Program-made: the position numbers and the translations under genes | Part shown: piece by piece, positions 8,738 through 17,107 of the stretch | Numbering within the stretch: the stretch's first letter is position 1 | How the letters are laid out: each line of letters starts with the position of its first letter | Origin: Streptomyces sp. SAI-127 | Lineage (GTDB): Bacteria; Actinomycetota; Actinomycetes; Streptomycetales; Streptomycetaceae | Direction of reading: 5' to 3' | Assembly (NCBI RefSeq): GCF_029894425.1 | Contig: NZ_JARXYJ010000001.1 | Coordinates: forward strand, 5,208,001-5,272,000 | Length of the DNA stretch: 64,000 bases | The notes under the pieces: model-generated | What the model was told of the DNA's origin: nothing | Database searches by the model: none | What the model saw: the letters and a program-made list of their open reading frames with translations, nothing else

Positions 8738-10206
8738 ACAAGCCCCTGCGCCGGATCGCGATCTTCTGCGGCCTGCTGGTCCTCACCCTGCTCCTGCGGG
8801 ACAACTGGCTCCAGTACGTCAAGGCCGACAGCCTCAAGGACGACCCGAAGAACCGCCGTGTGCTCATCGCGCGGTACGCGACGCCCCGCGGCGACATCAT
8901 CGTCGACGGCAAGGCCATCACCGGGCACGCGGAGACGACGTCGGGCGACTTCAAGTACAAGCGCACCTACAAGGACGGCGCGATGTGGGCGCCGGTCACG
9001 GGCTTCGTCTCGCAGTCCTACGGCGCCAACCAGCTGGAGTCCATCGAGGACGGCATCCTCACCGGCACCGACGACCGGCTCTTCTTCCGCAACACCCTCG
9101 ACATGCTCACCGGCAAGCCGAAGGAGGGCGGCAACGTCGTCACCACCCTCAACGCCGCCGCGCAGAAGGCCGCCTACGACGGTCTGAAGAAGCAGGGCGG
9201 CAAGGGCGCGGTCGCCGCCATCGAGCCCTCCACCGGCAAGATCCTGGCGCTGGCCTCCTACCCGTCGTACGACCCCTCGACGATCGCCGGCGGCAGCGAC
9301 TCCGACGCCGAGGCCTGGAAGAAGCTCGACAAGAAGAACAACCCCGACGACCCGATGCTGAACCGGGCGCTGCGCGAGGTCTACCCGCCCGGCTCCACCT
9401 TCAAGGTCGTCACCGCGGCAGCCGCCCTCGAGAACGGCCTGTACAACTCGGCGGACGAGAAGACCAAGTCGCCGCTGCCGTGGACCATGCCGGGCACCAC
9501 GACCCCGCTGAAGAACGAGGGCAACATCCCCTGCGAGAACGCCACTCTGCGGGTCGCCCTCCAGTACTCCTGCAACACCGTCTTCGGCAAGGTCGGCTCC
9601 GACCTCGGCAACGAGAAGATGCTCGAAGAGGCCAAGAAGTTCGGCTTCGACGAGCAGCAGTTCACGCCGGTGCGCTCCAGCTCGTCGGTCTTCTCCGACG
9701 ACATGAACCCCTCGCAGACCGCACTGTCCTCGATCGGCCAGTACAACACCGCCGCGACCCCGCTCCAGATGGCCATGGTCGCCTCGGCCGTCGCCAACAA
9801 CGGCACCCTGATGAAGCCGTACATGGTCGACTCCCTCCAGGCCCCGAACGTGGACACCCTGGAGAAGACCGAGCCGGAGAAGATGAGCGAGCCGCTGTCG
9901 GCGGAGAACGCCCAGATCCTCCAGTCGATGATGGAGACTGTCGTCGAGAAGGGCACCGGCACGACGGCGCAGATCAACGACGTCACCGTGGGCGGCAAGA
10001 CCGGTACCGCCCAGCACGGCGAGAACAACAGCAAGAACCCGTACGCCTGGTTCATCTCGTACGCCAAGGTCGGCGACAGCGCACCGGTCGCCGTGGCCGT
10101 GGTCGTCCAGGACGACAACGCGGTCCGCGAGAACATCTCCGGCAGCGGTCTCGCGGCACCGATCGCCAAGAGCGTCATGGAGGCGGTCGTCGACTCCAAG
10201 AAGTGA
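8734..10206 (+). CDS. pbpA: Class B penicillin-binding protein (PbpA-like)
   Basis: Peptidoglycan D,D-transpeptidase. Of 490 residues, an uncleaved N-terminal anchor lies at about 7-24. A short N-terminal non-catalytic domain includes the YATPRGDIIVDG segment typical of the PbpA type. The transpeptidase domain has the active-site SxxK (STFK) at Ser221, the SxN motif YSCN and the KTG motif in GGKTGTAQ. Its start overlaps the rodA stop by 4 bases. It probably cross-links the strands made by the adjacent SEDS polymerase, and in mycobacteria PbpA is controlled by PknB phosphorylation. Confidence 0.96.
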   Translation: MNKPLRRIAIFCGLLVLTLLLRDNWLQYVKADSLKDDPKNRRVLIARYATPRGDIIVDGKAITGHAETTSGDFKYKRTYKDGAMWAPVTGFVSQSYGANQLESIEDGILTGTDDRLFFRNTLDMLTGKPKEGGNVVTTLNAAAQKAAYDGLKKQGGKGAVAAIEPSTGKILALASYPSYDPSTIAGGSDSDAEAWKKLDKKNNPDDPMLNRALREVYPPGSTFKVVTAAAALENGLYNSADEKTKSPLPWTMPGTTTPLKNEGNIPCENATLRVALQYSCNTVFGKVGSDLGNEKMLEEAKKFGFDEQQFTPVRSSSSVFSDDMNPSQTALSSIGQYNTAATPLQMAMVASAVANNGTLMKPYMVDSLQAPNVDTLEKTEPEKMSEPLSAENAQILQSMMETVVEKGTGTTAQINDVTVGGKTGTAQHGENNSKNPYAWFISYAKVGDSAPVAVAVVVQDDNAVRENISGSGLAAPIAKSVMEAVVDSKK

Positions 10207-10375
10207 CCCCGCTCACGTCGCCTTCACATCGGTGCACGTTGCGATACCGGTCCTGTATCGGGTGACGCACTTGGCCAGGTCACACAAAGCTAGCCGGGTA
10301 CGGTAGGCCCGGAGTGCAGCCTCCGACGGCACACACGTGCCGGTCGGGACCGACGGAGAGGGCTGGTAGGAAGCT
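10207..10375 (+). promoter_or_regulatory. pbpA-pknB spacer with inverted repeat
   Basis: A 169-bp gap upstream of pknB. It contains the inverted repeat CGATAC (10242-10247) / GTATCG (10255-10260) and a GTGAC...GTCAC pair near 10261-10283. These could be a weak terminator or an operator. No clear -35/-10 pair is visible, so a separate pknB promoter is only possible. Confidence 0.3.
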
Positions 10376-12373
10376 ATGGAAGAGCCGCGTCGCCTCGGCG
10401 GCCGGTACGAGCTGGGCCAGGTGCTCGGCCGTGGTGGCATGGCGGAGGTCTACCTCGCCATGGACACGCGCCTCGGCCGCACGGTGGCGGTGAAGACGCT
10501 GCGCGCGGACCTCGCGCGTGATCCGTCCTTCCAGGCCCGGTTCCGCCGGGAGGCCCAGTCGGCCGCCTCGCTCAACCATCCCGCGATCGTGGCGGTCTAC
10601 GACACGGGCGAGGACTACATCGACGGGGTCTCGATCCCGTACATCGTCATGGAGTACGTCGACGGCTCCACGCTTCGCGAGCTCCTGCACTCCGGCCGCA
10701 AGCTGCTGCCGGAGCGCTCCCTGGAGATGACCATCGGGATCCTCCAGGCACTGGAGTACTCCCACCGCAGCGGCATCGTCCACCGGGACATCAAGCCCGC
10801 GAACGTGATGCTCACGCGCAACGGCCAGGTCAAGGTGATGGACTTCGGCATCGCCCGCGCCATGGGCGACTCCGGCATGACGATGACGCAGACCTCCGCG
10901 GTCATCGGCACCGCCCAGTACCTCTCTCCGGAGCAGGCGAAGGGCGAGCAGGTCGACGCGAGGTCGGACCTCTACTCCACCGGCTGTCTCCTCTACGAGC
11001 TGCTGACGGTCCGGCCGCCCTTCGTGGGCGACTCCCCGGTGGCCGTCGCGTACCAGCACGTACGCGAGGAGGCGCAGCCCCCGTCGGTCTTCGACCCGGA
11101 GATCACGCCCGAGATGGACGCCATCGTCCTCAGGGCCCTGGTCAAGGATCCGAACTACCGCTACCAGTCGGCCGACGAGATGCGCGCCGACATCGAGGCC
11201 TGCCTCGACGGCCAGCCGGTCGCGGCCACCGCGGCGATGGGCTCGGTGGGCTACGGCGGCTACCCGGACGACCAGCCGACCACGGCCCTGCGCGCCGACG
11301 CGGGCGCCACCACCATGCTGCCGCCGATGAGCCCGGACGACGGCGGCTTCGGCTACGACGACCGCCCCGACCGGCGCCGCCAGAAGAAGTCGAACACCTC
11401 GACGATCCTGCTGGTGGTGGCGGGCATCCTGGTGCTCGTCGGCGCGATCCTGATCGGCAAGTGGATCTTCAGCGGCAACGGGGGCGCGGGCAACGACCAG
11501 GTGGCCGTGCCGAACATCGTCAACCAGGCGCGGGCCGACGCCGAGAAACAGCTGGGCAACGTCGACCTGAAGGTCGGTGAGGTCACGCAGAAGGCGTGTG
11601 AGAACGCGGCCAAGGGCAACATCTGCGAGCAGAACCCGACGCCCGGCACCAAGGTCGACAAGAACTCCGCCGTCAACCTCGTGGTGTCCACCGGGGCGCC
11701 CAAGGTGGCCGTCCCCAGTGTCCTCGGCCAGGACGTCGACAAGGCCACGGAGACGCTGGGGGGCGACAAGTACGAGTTGGTCGTCAAGACCAAGCAGCAG
11801 GAGTCCACCGAAAAGGTGGGCACCGTCCTGGCGCAGGACCCGGAGCTGGGCACGGAAGTGGAGAAGGGTTCCACCATCACCCTCACCATCGCCAAGGCCG
11901 AGGAGAAGTCCACGGTCCCGGACGTCACCGGCCAGTCCTGTGACGACGCCAAGGCACAGATGCAGGCGAACAACCTCGTCGGCAACTGCACCGAGGTCGA
12001 GACCGACGACACCAACCAGATCGGCAAGGTCATCGCGACCTCGCCGCAGGCCGGCACCCAGGCCGACAAGAACTCGTCGGTGAACATCCAGATCGGCAAG
12101 GCGAAGGACAAGACCGAGGTCCCGAACGTCGTCGGCCAGACGGTCGCCCAGGCCCGGCAGATCCTCAACAACGCCGGCTTCACGAACATCCAGTTCGCGA
12201 ACGGCAGCGACCAGAGCGACACCGCGCTCGTGGCCCAGCAGGACCCGGGCGCCGGCAACGAGGTCGACAACGCGGGCGGCACCCAGATCACCCTGGCCAC
12301 GGTGAGCGTCGGCGGCGGCAACAACAACGGCGGCAACAACGGCGGAGGCTTCTTCGGCGGCGGGAACGGCTAG
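10376..12373 (+). CDS. pknB: PASTA-domain Ser/Thr protein kinase PknB
   Basis: Transmembrane receptor kinase that senses muropeptides or lipid II and phosphorylates cell-wall regulators. Of 665 residues, the kinase domain spans 11-275 with the glycine loop GRGGMAEV (18-25), Lys40, the catalytic HRDIKPAN (Asp138), DFG at 156 and a Thr-rich activation loop (near 165-172). A juxtamembrane linker follows, one helix lies at about 343-365, and four extracellular PASTA repeats start near 376, 441, 508 and 577. It ends in a Gly/Asn-rich tail. It is the last gene of the operon and is followed by a strong terminator. Confidence 0.97.
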   Translation: MEEPRRLGGRYELGQVLGRGGMAEVYLAMDTRLGRTVAVKTLRADLARDPSFQARFRREAQSAASLNHPAIVAVYDTGEDYIDGVSIPYIVMEYVDGSTLRELLHSGRKLLPERSLEMTIGILQALEYSHRSGIVHRDIKPANVMLTRNGQVKVMDFGIARAMGDSGMTMTQTSAVIGTAQYLSPEQAKGEQVDARSDLYSTGCLLYELLTVRPPFVGDSPVAVAYQHVREEAQPPSVFDPEITPEMDAIVLRALVKDPNYRYQSADEMRADIEACLDGQPVAATAAMGSVGYGGYPDDQPTTALRADAGATTMLPPMSPDDGGFGYDDRPDRRRQKKSNTSTILLVVAGILVLVGAILIGKWIFSGNGGAGNDQVAVPNIVNQARADAEKQLGNVDLKVGEVTQKACENAAKGNICEQNPTPGTKVDKNSAVNLVVSTGAPKVAVPSVLGQDVDKATETLGGDKYELVVKTKQQESTEKVGTVLAQDPELGTEVEKGSTITLTIAKAEEKSTVPDVTGQSCDDAKAQMQANNLVGNCTEVETDDTNQIGKVIATSPQAGTQADKNSSVNIQIGKAKDKTEVPNVVGQTVAQARQILNNAGFTNIQFANGSDQSDTALVAQQDPGAGNEVDNAGGTQITLATVSVGGGNNNGGNNGGGFFGGGNG

Positions 12374-12399
12374 CCACACGCAGAACTCCACACAGAGAC

Positions 12400-12433
12400 A
12401 AGCCCCGACGCCCCTCACAGGGCGCCGGGGCTT
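12400..12433 (+). terminator. Terminator of the pknB operon
   Basis: Stem AAGCCCCG/CGGGGCTT continued by CGCCC/GGGCG with a one-base mismatch, a CTCACA loop and a short T run, 27 bases after the pknB stop. Confidence 0.8.
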
Positions 12434-12563
12434 TGTCATGCGACCCGCTGGCGTGTTCGCATACCGATCGTGTCTTCCTATATGACGACTCGTTGACCCG
12501 TTGGGGTGGGGTGACGAAGCTCTGCCCAGGCCATGGGCCATGCCTCAACCGGAAGGGCAGAAC

Positions 12564-13595
12564 GTGATCAACGAATCGGCGCTGCTGGAATCCAAGACCC
12601 TGCGCGACGGCGTGCTGGAACGGACGGACGTACTCGACAGGGTCAAAGCGCTGTCGCTGCTGCCGGACGGGATGCATGTGACCACGGCGATGGTGGCGGC
12701 GTACTTCGAGGTCGGCATCAAAGCTGTTCGCTCCCTCGTACTCGACCACCGCGCCGAACTGGAGGCCAGCGGGTACCACGTCTTGACAGGTTCAGAACTG
12801 AGCTCCTTCAAGAAACTCAGTGGGATTCAGTCGCGCACCGCATCCCTCGCTCTCTTCTCCCGCCGAGCCGTCCTCAACGTCGCCATGCTCCTCCGCGACA
12901 GCGAAGTCGCACGTCAGGTACGTGTGTACCTCCTGGACATGGAGTACCTGGCCCGCACCCAGCCTGTGGATAACTCTGTCCACACAGACCCCGCCTCCCT
13001 CGACGACCGCATCGACCAACGCATCACCCACATCCTCGGCAAGACCGTCGTACCGATGTTCAACGCCCTGATCGAAACATCGGGCGAGCACCGCAAGGAA
13101 CTGATCGCCCTGCGGGCAGGAGTCCAGCGCATCGAGCGACGTCTCCACCAGCACCACACCCGCCTTCAACGACTCGAAGGCGTACGAGACGACCGGCCCA
13201 CCGTCGGAGTCATGGCCGCCATGGACGCCATGAACGGCCGCACGTTCGAACACCACATCGCCAAGCTGCTACGCCGCGACGGATGCACCAACGTGACCGT
13301 GCAGGGCGGCCACGGAGACCGGGGTATCGACGTCAGCGGGCTCACGCCCGATGGACGACGCCTCGTCGTCCAGTGCAAGCGGTTCGCGCCGTACCTCAAC
13401 ATCACCAGCCCCGACATGCAGAAGTTCGTCGGAGCGGCCAAGGTTCTCCACAGCGCGGAGGTGGCGCTCTTCGTGGCCACTTGCCCGTTCACCGCGGAAG
13501 CCCTGAGCATCGCCGCCGAGACAGGGATCACGGTCGTACACCGCGGGCTGCTGGAGCAGTGGAGCGCCGGGGAACCGCTGGAAGTCCTGGAGTAG
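12564..13595 (+). CDS. Phage-regulator-like N-terminus fused to Mrr-type restriction endonuclease
   Basis: A predicted DNA-binding nuclease of 343 residues. Residues 1-130 resemble the winged, phage-regulator-like (Rha/Bro-like) domain common in Streptomyces accessory proteins, including FSRRAVLNVAMLLRDSEVAR. Residues 140-215 form a probable coiled coil. Residues 222-343 are an Mrr-family catalytic domain with the D...QxK active site: Asp256 in GDRGIDV and Gln270-x-Lys272 in VVQCKRF. The GTG at 12564 has GGAAGGG six bases upstream; an ATG at 12540 is the alternative. The gene stands alone between the pknB operon and the sortases, with terminators on both sides and no methylase partner. I infer an accessory defence-type gene; the target is unknown. 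Confidence 0.75.
   Translation: MINESALLESKTLRDGVLERTDVLDRVKALSLLPDGMHVTTAMVAAYFEVGIKAVRSLVLDHRAELEASGYHVLTGSELSSFKKLSGIQSRTASLALFSRRAVLNVAMLLRDSEVARQVRVYLLDMEYLARTQPVDNSVHTDPASLDDRIDQRITHILGKTVVPMFNALIETSGEHRKELIALRAGVQRIERRLHQHHTRLQRLEGVRDDRPTVGVMAAMDAMNGRTFEHHIAKLLRRDGCTNVTVQGGHGDRGIDVSGLTPDGRRLVVQCKRFAPYLNITSPDMQKFVGAAKVLHSAEVALFVATCPFTAEALSIAAETGITVVHRGLLEQWSAGEPLEVLE
12965..12984. promoter_or_regulatory. Facing DnaA-type boxes inside the nuclease gene
   Basis: TGTGGATAA at 12965-12973 (complement of TTATCCACA) and CTGTCCACA at 12976-12984 (one mismatch to TTGTCCACA), three bases apart in opposite orientation. They may be chance or weak DnaA binding sites. Confidence 0.3.
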
Positions 13596-13612
13596 GCACG
13601 GCCCGACGCAAA

Positions 13613-13653
13613 GAGGCCCGAAGCCGCAAGAGATAGTTGCGGCTTCGGGCCTC
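13613..13653. terminator. Bidirectional terminator between nuclease and sortase
   Basis: A perfect 17-bp stem (GAGGCCCGAAGCCGCAA and its complement) with a 7-base loop, lying between two convergent genes. Confidence 0.85.
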
Positions 13654-13660
13654 CGTCATG

Positions 13661-14398
13661 CTAGGTCAATTCCTTCGGCAGCGTCCGCTCGCTGTCCACC
13701 TTCTCCGTGCGGACCAGCTCACCCCACACCACATACCGGTACCGCGAGGTGTACACCGGAGTGCACGTCGTCAGCGTGATGTAGTGGCCGGCCTTCTTCT
13801 TGCCGGACTCCTTGGGGATCTGGCCGAGGACCTTGACGTTGTACTTCGAGGTCTCGGCGAGAACCGCGTAGGCCTTGTAGACGTACCACTCGTCCTTGGT
13901 CTCGAAGACGATCGCGTCGCCCTTTTTGATCTTGTCGATGTTGTGGAACTTCGCGCCGTGGCCGTCGCGGTGGGCGGCGAGGGAGAAGTTGCCCGTCTTG
14001 CCGCTGGTGGGGAGCGTGGCCTTGACGGGGTCGGTGTAGTAGCCGGCGACGCCGTCGTTGAGGATCTTCGTCGAGGTGCCCTTCTCGACCAGGACCTCGC
14101 CGTTCTTCATCGCGGGGACGTGCAGGAAGCCGATGCCGTTCTTGGTGTCCAGCGCACCGGGACCGCCGGTGGTCCGCTCGGTCCAGCTGTCGCGCACCTT
14201 GTCGGCCTGTTTGTCCGCCGCGCGGTCCGCGACGACGTTCGTCCACCACAGCGAGTAGACGACGAACAGGCCGAGCACGAGGCCCGCAGTGATGAGGAGT
14301 TCACCGAAGACGCTGACCGCCATGGCGATCCGGCCGGTGCCGCGGCGACGCGGCGCTGCGGTGCCGGTGTTCTGCTCTTGTTCGGTGGTCGCTGCCAC
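13661..14398 (-). CDS. Class E sortase
   Basis: Membrane transpeptidase that anchors LAXTG-type surface proteins such as chaplins to peptidoglycan. Of 245 residues, a cytoplasmic Arg-rich N-terminus leads to one helix (about 24-50). The sortase barrel has catalytic His143 (AAHRDGHG), Cys212 (LTTCTP) and Arg219/221 (SRYRYVVWG). It starts with GTG at 14398, 13 bases after the end of the upstream sortase gene, so the two are co-transcribed. It is closely related to that neighbour (shared YITLTTCTP and KYR/RYR motifs), suggesting tandem duplication. In S. coelicolor the SrtE1/SrtE2 pair at this locus is needed for aerial growth. Confidence 0.93.
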   Translation of the reverse strand: MAATTEQEQNTGTAAPRRRGTGRIAMAVSVFGELLITAGLVLGLFVVYSLWWTNVVADRAADKQADKVRDSWTERTTGGPGALDTKNGIGFLHVPAMKNGEVLVEKGTSTKILNDGVAGYYTDPVKATLPTSGKTGNFSLAAHRDGHGAKFHNIDKIKKGDAIVFETKDEWYVYKAYAVLAETSKYNVKVLGQIPKESGKKKAGHYITLTTCTPVYTSRYRYVVWGELVRTEKVDSERTLPKELT

Positions 14399-14411
14399 TT
14401 GTCATCTGCCC

Positions 14412-15545
14412 TTACTGGACGAGCGCATCCGGCTTGCCCTTGCTGCGCGGCCGTTCCTCGACCATCTTGCCCCAGACGATCAACCGGTACTTGCTGGTGA
14501 ACTCCGGCGTGCAGGTGGTGAGGGTGATGTAGCGGCCGGCCGTGCTGAACCCGGATCCCTTGGGGATGGGGTCGATCACACTCGTGTTGCTCGGAGCCGT
14601 CACCGGCAGCGTCGACGTCATCTTGTAGACGAAGTAGTCGTCCTGCGTCTCGACGACGATCGCGTCGCCCGGCGAGAGCTTGTTGATGTAACGGAAGGGC
14701 TCGCCGTGGGTGTTGCGGTGCCCGGCGAGGGCGAAGTTGCCGGTCTTGGCGTCGGGCATCGCCGTCTTGAGCGCGCCCTCGCTGTAGTGCCCCACCATGC
14801 CTTTGTCGAGCACCTTCTTGTTGCTGACGCCCTCGGCGATCGGCACCACCACGTCCAGCTTGGGGATGTGCAGCAGGGCGAAGCCCTGGCCCGGCTCGAA
14901 CGTGCCCGGCGCGCCCTTGCCGCTCGCCCAGTCGTTCTGGAGGCTGCTGGCCTCCTTGTCCGCCTGCGCGTGCGCTCGCACATTGGTCCACCACAGCTGG
15001 TAACTGACGAACAGCAGCATCAGCACGCCGGTGGTGATGAACACCTCACCGATCGCGCGGCTCGCGACGACGGCAGCGCCGGGTTTGCGCGCCTTTGCCT
15101 GCCGACGGGCCTCGACACGGGAGAGCGGCTTCCCGTCCGGCGACTCCTGCTCGGACTGCGATTCAGGGGCGGCTCCGCCACCATGACGCCCGTGACGGCC
15201 CTTGGCGGCCTTTCTGCGGGCCGCACGGCCGCCTTGTGGGGATCCAGTGGCGGATGTGACGGAAGAGGCCGCAGAGGCGGATATGGAGGGCGGCGGCGAA
15301 TCGGGGATCCGCAGCGCCACCGTCTCGTCATCGGCCGGTGGTACGTACGGCGCCGACGCCCCGCCCGAAGGCACCCCGCCGAACGACTCCTCGGCGTACG
15401 ACTCCTCGACGTAGGGCTCTTCGACGTAGGGCTCCTCGGTGTAGGAACCACCGCCGAAGGACTCCCCGCCGTAGGGATCGCCGCCGTAGGACTTGTACGA
15501 CGCGTCGCCGTACAAGTCCTCGCGCTCGGGGCGCAGGGCCGTCAC
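14412..15545 (-). CDS. Class E sortase with long cytoplasmic extension
   Basis: A second SrtE-type sortase, 377 residues from the GTG at 15545. That start overlaps the trpG-like stop by 4 bases (GTGA), so translation is coupled; the longer open frame upstream is rejected for this reason. The first ~155 residues are a low-complexity cytoplasmic extension rich in Gly, Tyr and Glu with repeated EEPYVEE/EESYAEE units, then basic segments. One helix follows (around FITTGVLMLLFVSYQLWW), then the catalytic barrel with LAGHRNTHG, LTTCTP and SKYRLIVWG. The acidic Tyr-rich repeats are unusual for a sortase and could be a docking or phosphorylation region. Confidence 0.92.
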   Translation of the reverse strand: MTALRPEREDLYGDASYKSYGGDPYGGESFGGGSYTEEPYVEEPYVEESYAEESFGGVPSGGASAPYVPPADDETVALRIPDSPPPSISASAASSVTSATGSPQGGRAARRKAAKGRHGRHGGGAAPESQSEQESPDGKPLSRVEARRQAKARKPGAAVVASRAIGEVFITTGVLMLLFVSYQLWWTNVRAHAQADKEASSLQNDWASGKGAPGTFEPGQGFALLHIPKLDVVVPIAEGVSNKKVLDKGMVGHYSEGALKTAMPDAKTGNFALAGHRNTHGEPFRYINKLSPGDAIVVETQDDYFVYKMTSTLPVTAPSNTSVIDPIPKGSGFSTAGRYITLTTCTPEFTSKYRLIVWGKMVEERPRSKGKPDALVQ

Positions 15546-16180
15546 GCCGTGGCCCTGCCCACCACCGGGGCGAGCCCCGCCGACCTCGCCACCGCGCCCT
15601 GGTCCCCGCACTCCACCAGCCAGTTGGCCAGCATCAGGTGCCCGTGCTCCGTCAGCACCGACTCCGGGTGGAACTGCACGCCCTCAACCGGGAGTTCACG
15701 GTGCCTCAGCCCCATGACGATCCCGTCGTGCGTCCGCGCGGTGACCTCCAGCTCGGCCGGGACCGTCGTCGGCTCGGCGGCAAGGGAGTGGTACCGGGTC
15801 GCCGTGAACGGCGTCGGCAGCCCCGCGAAGACGCCCCTGCCCTCGTGCTCGACGAGAGAGGTCTTGCCGTGCAGCAGCTCGGGAGCGCGGTCCACGACAC
15901 CGCCGTACGCCACCTGCATCGACTGCATCCCGAGGCAGACACCGAAGACGGGCACCCCGGTCGCGGCGCAGTGGCGCACCATCTCGACGCAGACCCCGGC
16001 CTCCTCCGGTGTGCCGGGGCCGGGCGAGAGCAGGACGCCGTCGAAGCCGTCCTGGGCGTGCGCCGTCGACACCTCGTCGTTGCGCAGCACCTCGCACTCG
16101 GCGCCCAGCTGATAGAGGTACTGGACCAGGTTGAAGACGAAGCTGTCGTAGTTGTCGACGACGAGAATGCGCGCGCTCAC
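15542..16180 (-). CDS. TrpG/PabA-like glutamine amidotransferase
   Basis: Class I glutamine amidotransferase, component II of anthranilate or aminodeoxychorismate synthase. It releases ammonia from glutamine for a TrpE/PabB partner. Of 212 residues it shows NYDSFVFNLV at the N-terminus, the oxyanion strand SPGPGTP, the nucleophile Cys82 in GVCLGMQS and the His171/Glu173 pair in FHPES. It starts with GTG at 16180, overlapping the stop of the 53-residue gene by 4 bases, and ends overlapping the sortase start. No synthase large subunit lies nearby. The same placement occurs in S. coelicolor and next to pknB in mycobacteria, so a link to cell-surface metabolism is possible but unproven. Confidence 0.9.
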   Translation of the reverse strand: MSARILVVDNYDSFVFNLVQYLYQLGAECEVLRNDEVSTAHAQDGFDGVLLSPGPGTPEEAGVCVEMVRHCAATGVPVFGVCLGMQSMQVAYGGVVDRAPELLHGKTSLVEHEGRGVFAGLPTPFTATRYHSLAAEPTTVPAELEVTARTHDGIVMGLRHRELPVEGVQFHPESVLTEHGHLMLANWLVECGDQGAVARSAGLAPVVGRATA

Positions 16181-16338
16181 TGGTTGTCCACCGTCACATC
16201 GTTGAAGGGCAGCAGCGGTTCGGCCCACGGGAACACGTACTGGAACAGGACGTAGACCACAGCAACGCCCAGCATGAGTGAGAGGAACGCCTTCACCCAT
16301 GCGTTCCCCGGCAGATGCCGCCAGATCCAGCCGTACAT
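16177..16338 (-). CDS. Small single-pass membrane protein (53 aa)
   Basis: Unknown function. It starts at an ATG with GGAAGGGA upstream and reads MYGWIWRHLPGNAWVK, then one hydrophobic helix (AFLSLMLGVAVVYVLFQYVF) and a short Pro/Asp tail. Its stop overlaps the next gene's GTG by 4 bases. It is clearly part of the sortase-trpG transcription unit, and a gene of this kind is kept at this place in other Streptomyces. The longer open frame beginning at 16407 overlaps the upstream sortase and is not chosen. Confidence 0.75.
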   Translation of the reverse strand: MYGWIWRHLPGNAWVKAFLSLMLGVAVVYVLFQYVFPWAEPLLPFNDVTVDNQ

Positions 16339-16390
16339 GCCGTCCCTTCCGTCGCACCACGGCACCAGACTCACGCCGTACCGCACCAGA

Positions 16391-17080
16391 CTAACGGCGC
16401 AGGGCAACAGGCTTGCCGTCCTCCACAGGCTGTGTGGTGTCCAGGTGTGCCCAGACGATCAGCCGGTGACTGTGTCCCCACTCCGGATCGCACGTGGTCA
16501 GCGTGAGATAGCGGCCAGGCCGCGTGTAACCGGATTTACGTGGCACAGGATCGATCACCTCAATGTCGGTGGGCACTGTTTTGTAAGGCCCTTTGTCGAT
16601 CCGATACGTGAACCAGGTGGTCCCGTCGGTCAGGACGACCGCGTCACCGCGCCGAAGCTTCGGGAAGTCCTTGAACGGATCCCCGTAGGTGCGCCGGTGC
16701 CCGGCCACCGAGAAATTGCCCTGCTGACCGAGCTGCGCGGTGTTCGTGTAGTGGCCGAGGCCCTTCTTCAGGGTGCCGACCCGGGTGCCTTCGAGCACGG
16801 GCTTGTTCCACGTGAAACCAAGCCGCGGGATGTACATGATCGCGAAGGGCTGCCCACTCCGGTACGGCGCCGGCTCCGCCGGAGTCGCGGTGGCACCGGC
16901 CGTCACCTTCGGCCGCTGGACGCTCCCCTTGGACCACTGGCTCTGTAACTGGTCGATCTGGTCGTCCATGACGGTGTCGGCCTTCACACCGGTCCAGAAC
17001 AGCACATAGGCGACGAACAGCACGATCAGGGCGCCGACGGTGATGCACAGCTCGCTGACGGTCCTGACGACGACACGCAC
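16391..17080 (-). CDS. Class E sortase (third copy)
   Basis: A 229-residue sortase, more divergent than the other two. One membrane helix lies at about 9-31 and the catalytic residues are His118 (AGHRRTYG), Cys187 (LTTCDPEWG) and Arg196 (SHRLIVW). The active-site context CDPEWGHSHR is characteristic of class E. It starts with GTG at 17080, with GGAG 7 bases upstream. A one-mismatch parS-like site lies inside the gene at 16805-16818. It begins the minus-strand run sortase - small membrane protein - trpG-like - sortase - sortase. Confidence 0.92.
   Translation of the reverse strand: MRVVVRTVSELCITVGALIVLFVAYVLFWTGVKADTVMDDQIDQLQSQWSKGSVQRPKVTAGATATPAEPAPYRSGQPFAIMYIPRLGFTWNKPVLEGTRVGTLKKGLGHYTNTAQLGQQGNFSVAGHRRTYGDPFKDFPKLRRGDAVVLTDGTTWFTYRIDKGPYKTVPTDIEVIDPVPRKSGYTRPGRYLTLTTCDPEWGHSHRLIVWAHLDTTQPVEDGKPVALRR
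16805..16818. other. parS-like site, one mismatch
   Basis: GTTCCACGTGAAAC differs from the parS core at one base. It lies in the third sortase gene. It may bind ParB weakly or be chance. Confidence 0.45.
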
Positions 17081-17107
17081 CGGCGGCTCCAGGGGCTCAC
17101 ATCGTGC

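Noticed and set aside
10207..10375. A riboswitch ahead of pknB
   Set aside because: Only short inverted repeats are visible; no known riboswitch core could be recognised.
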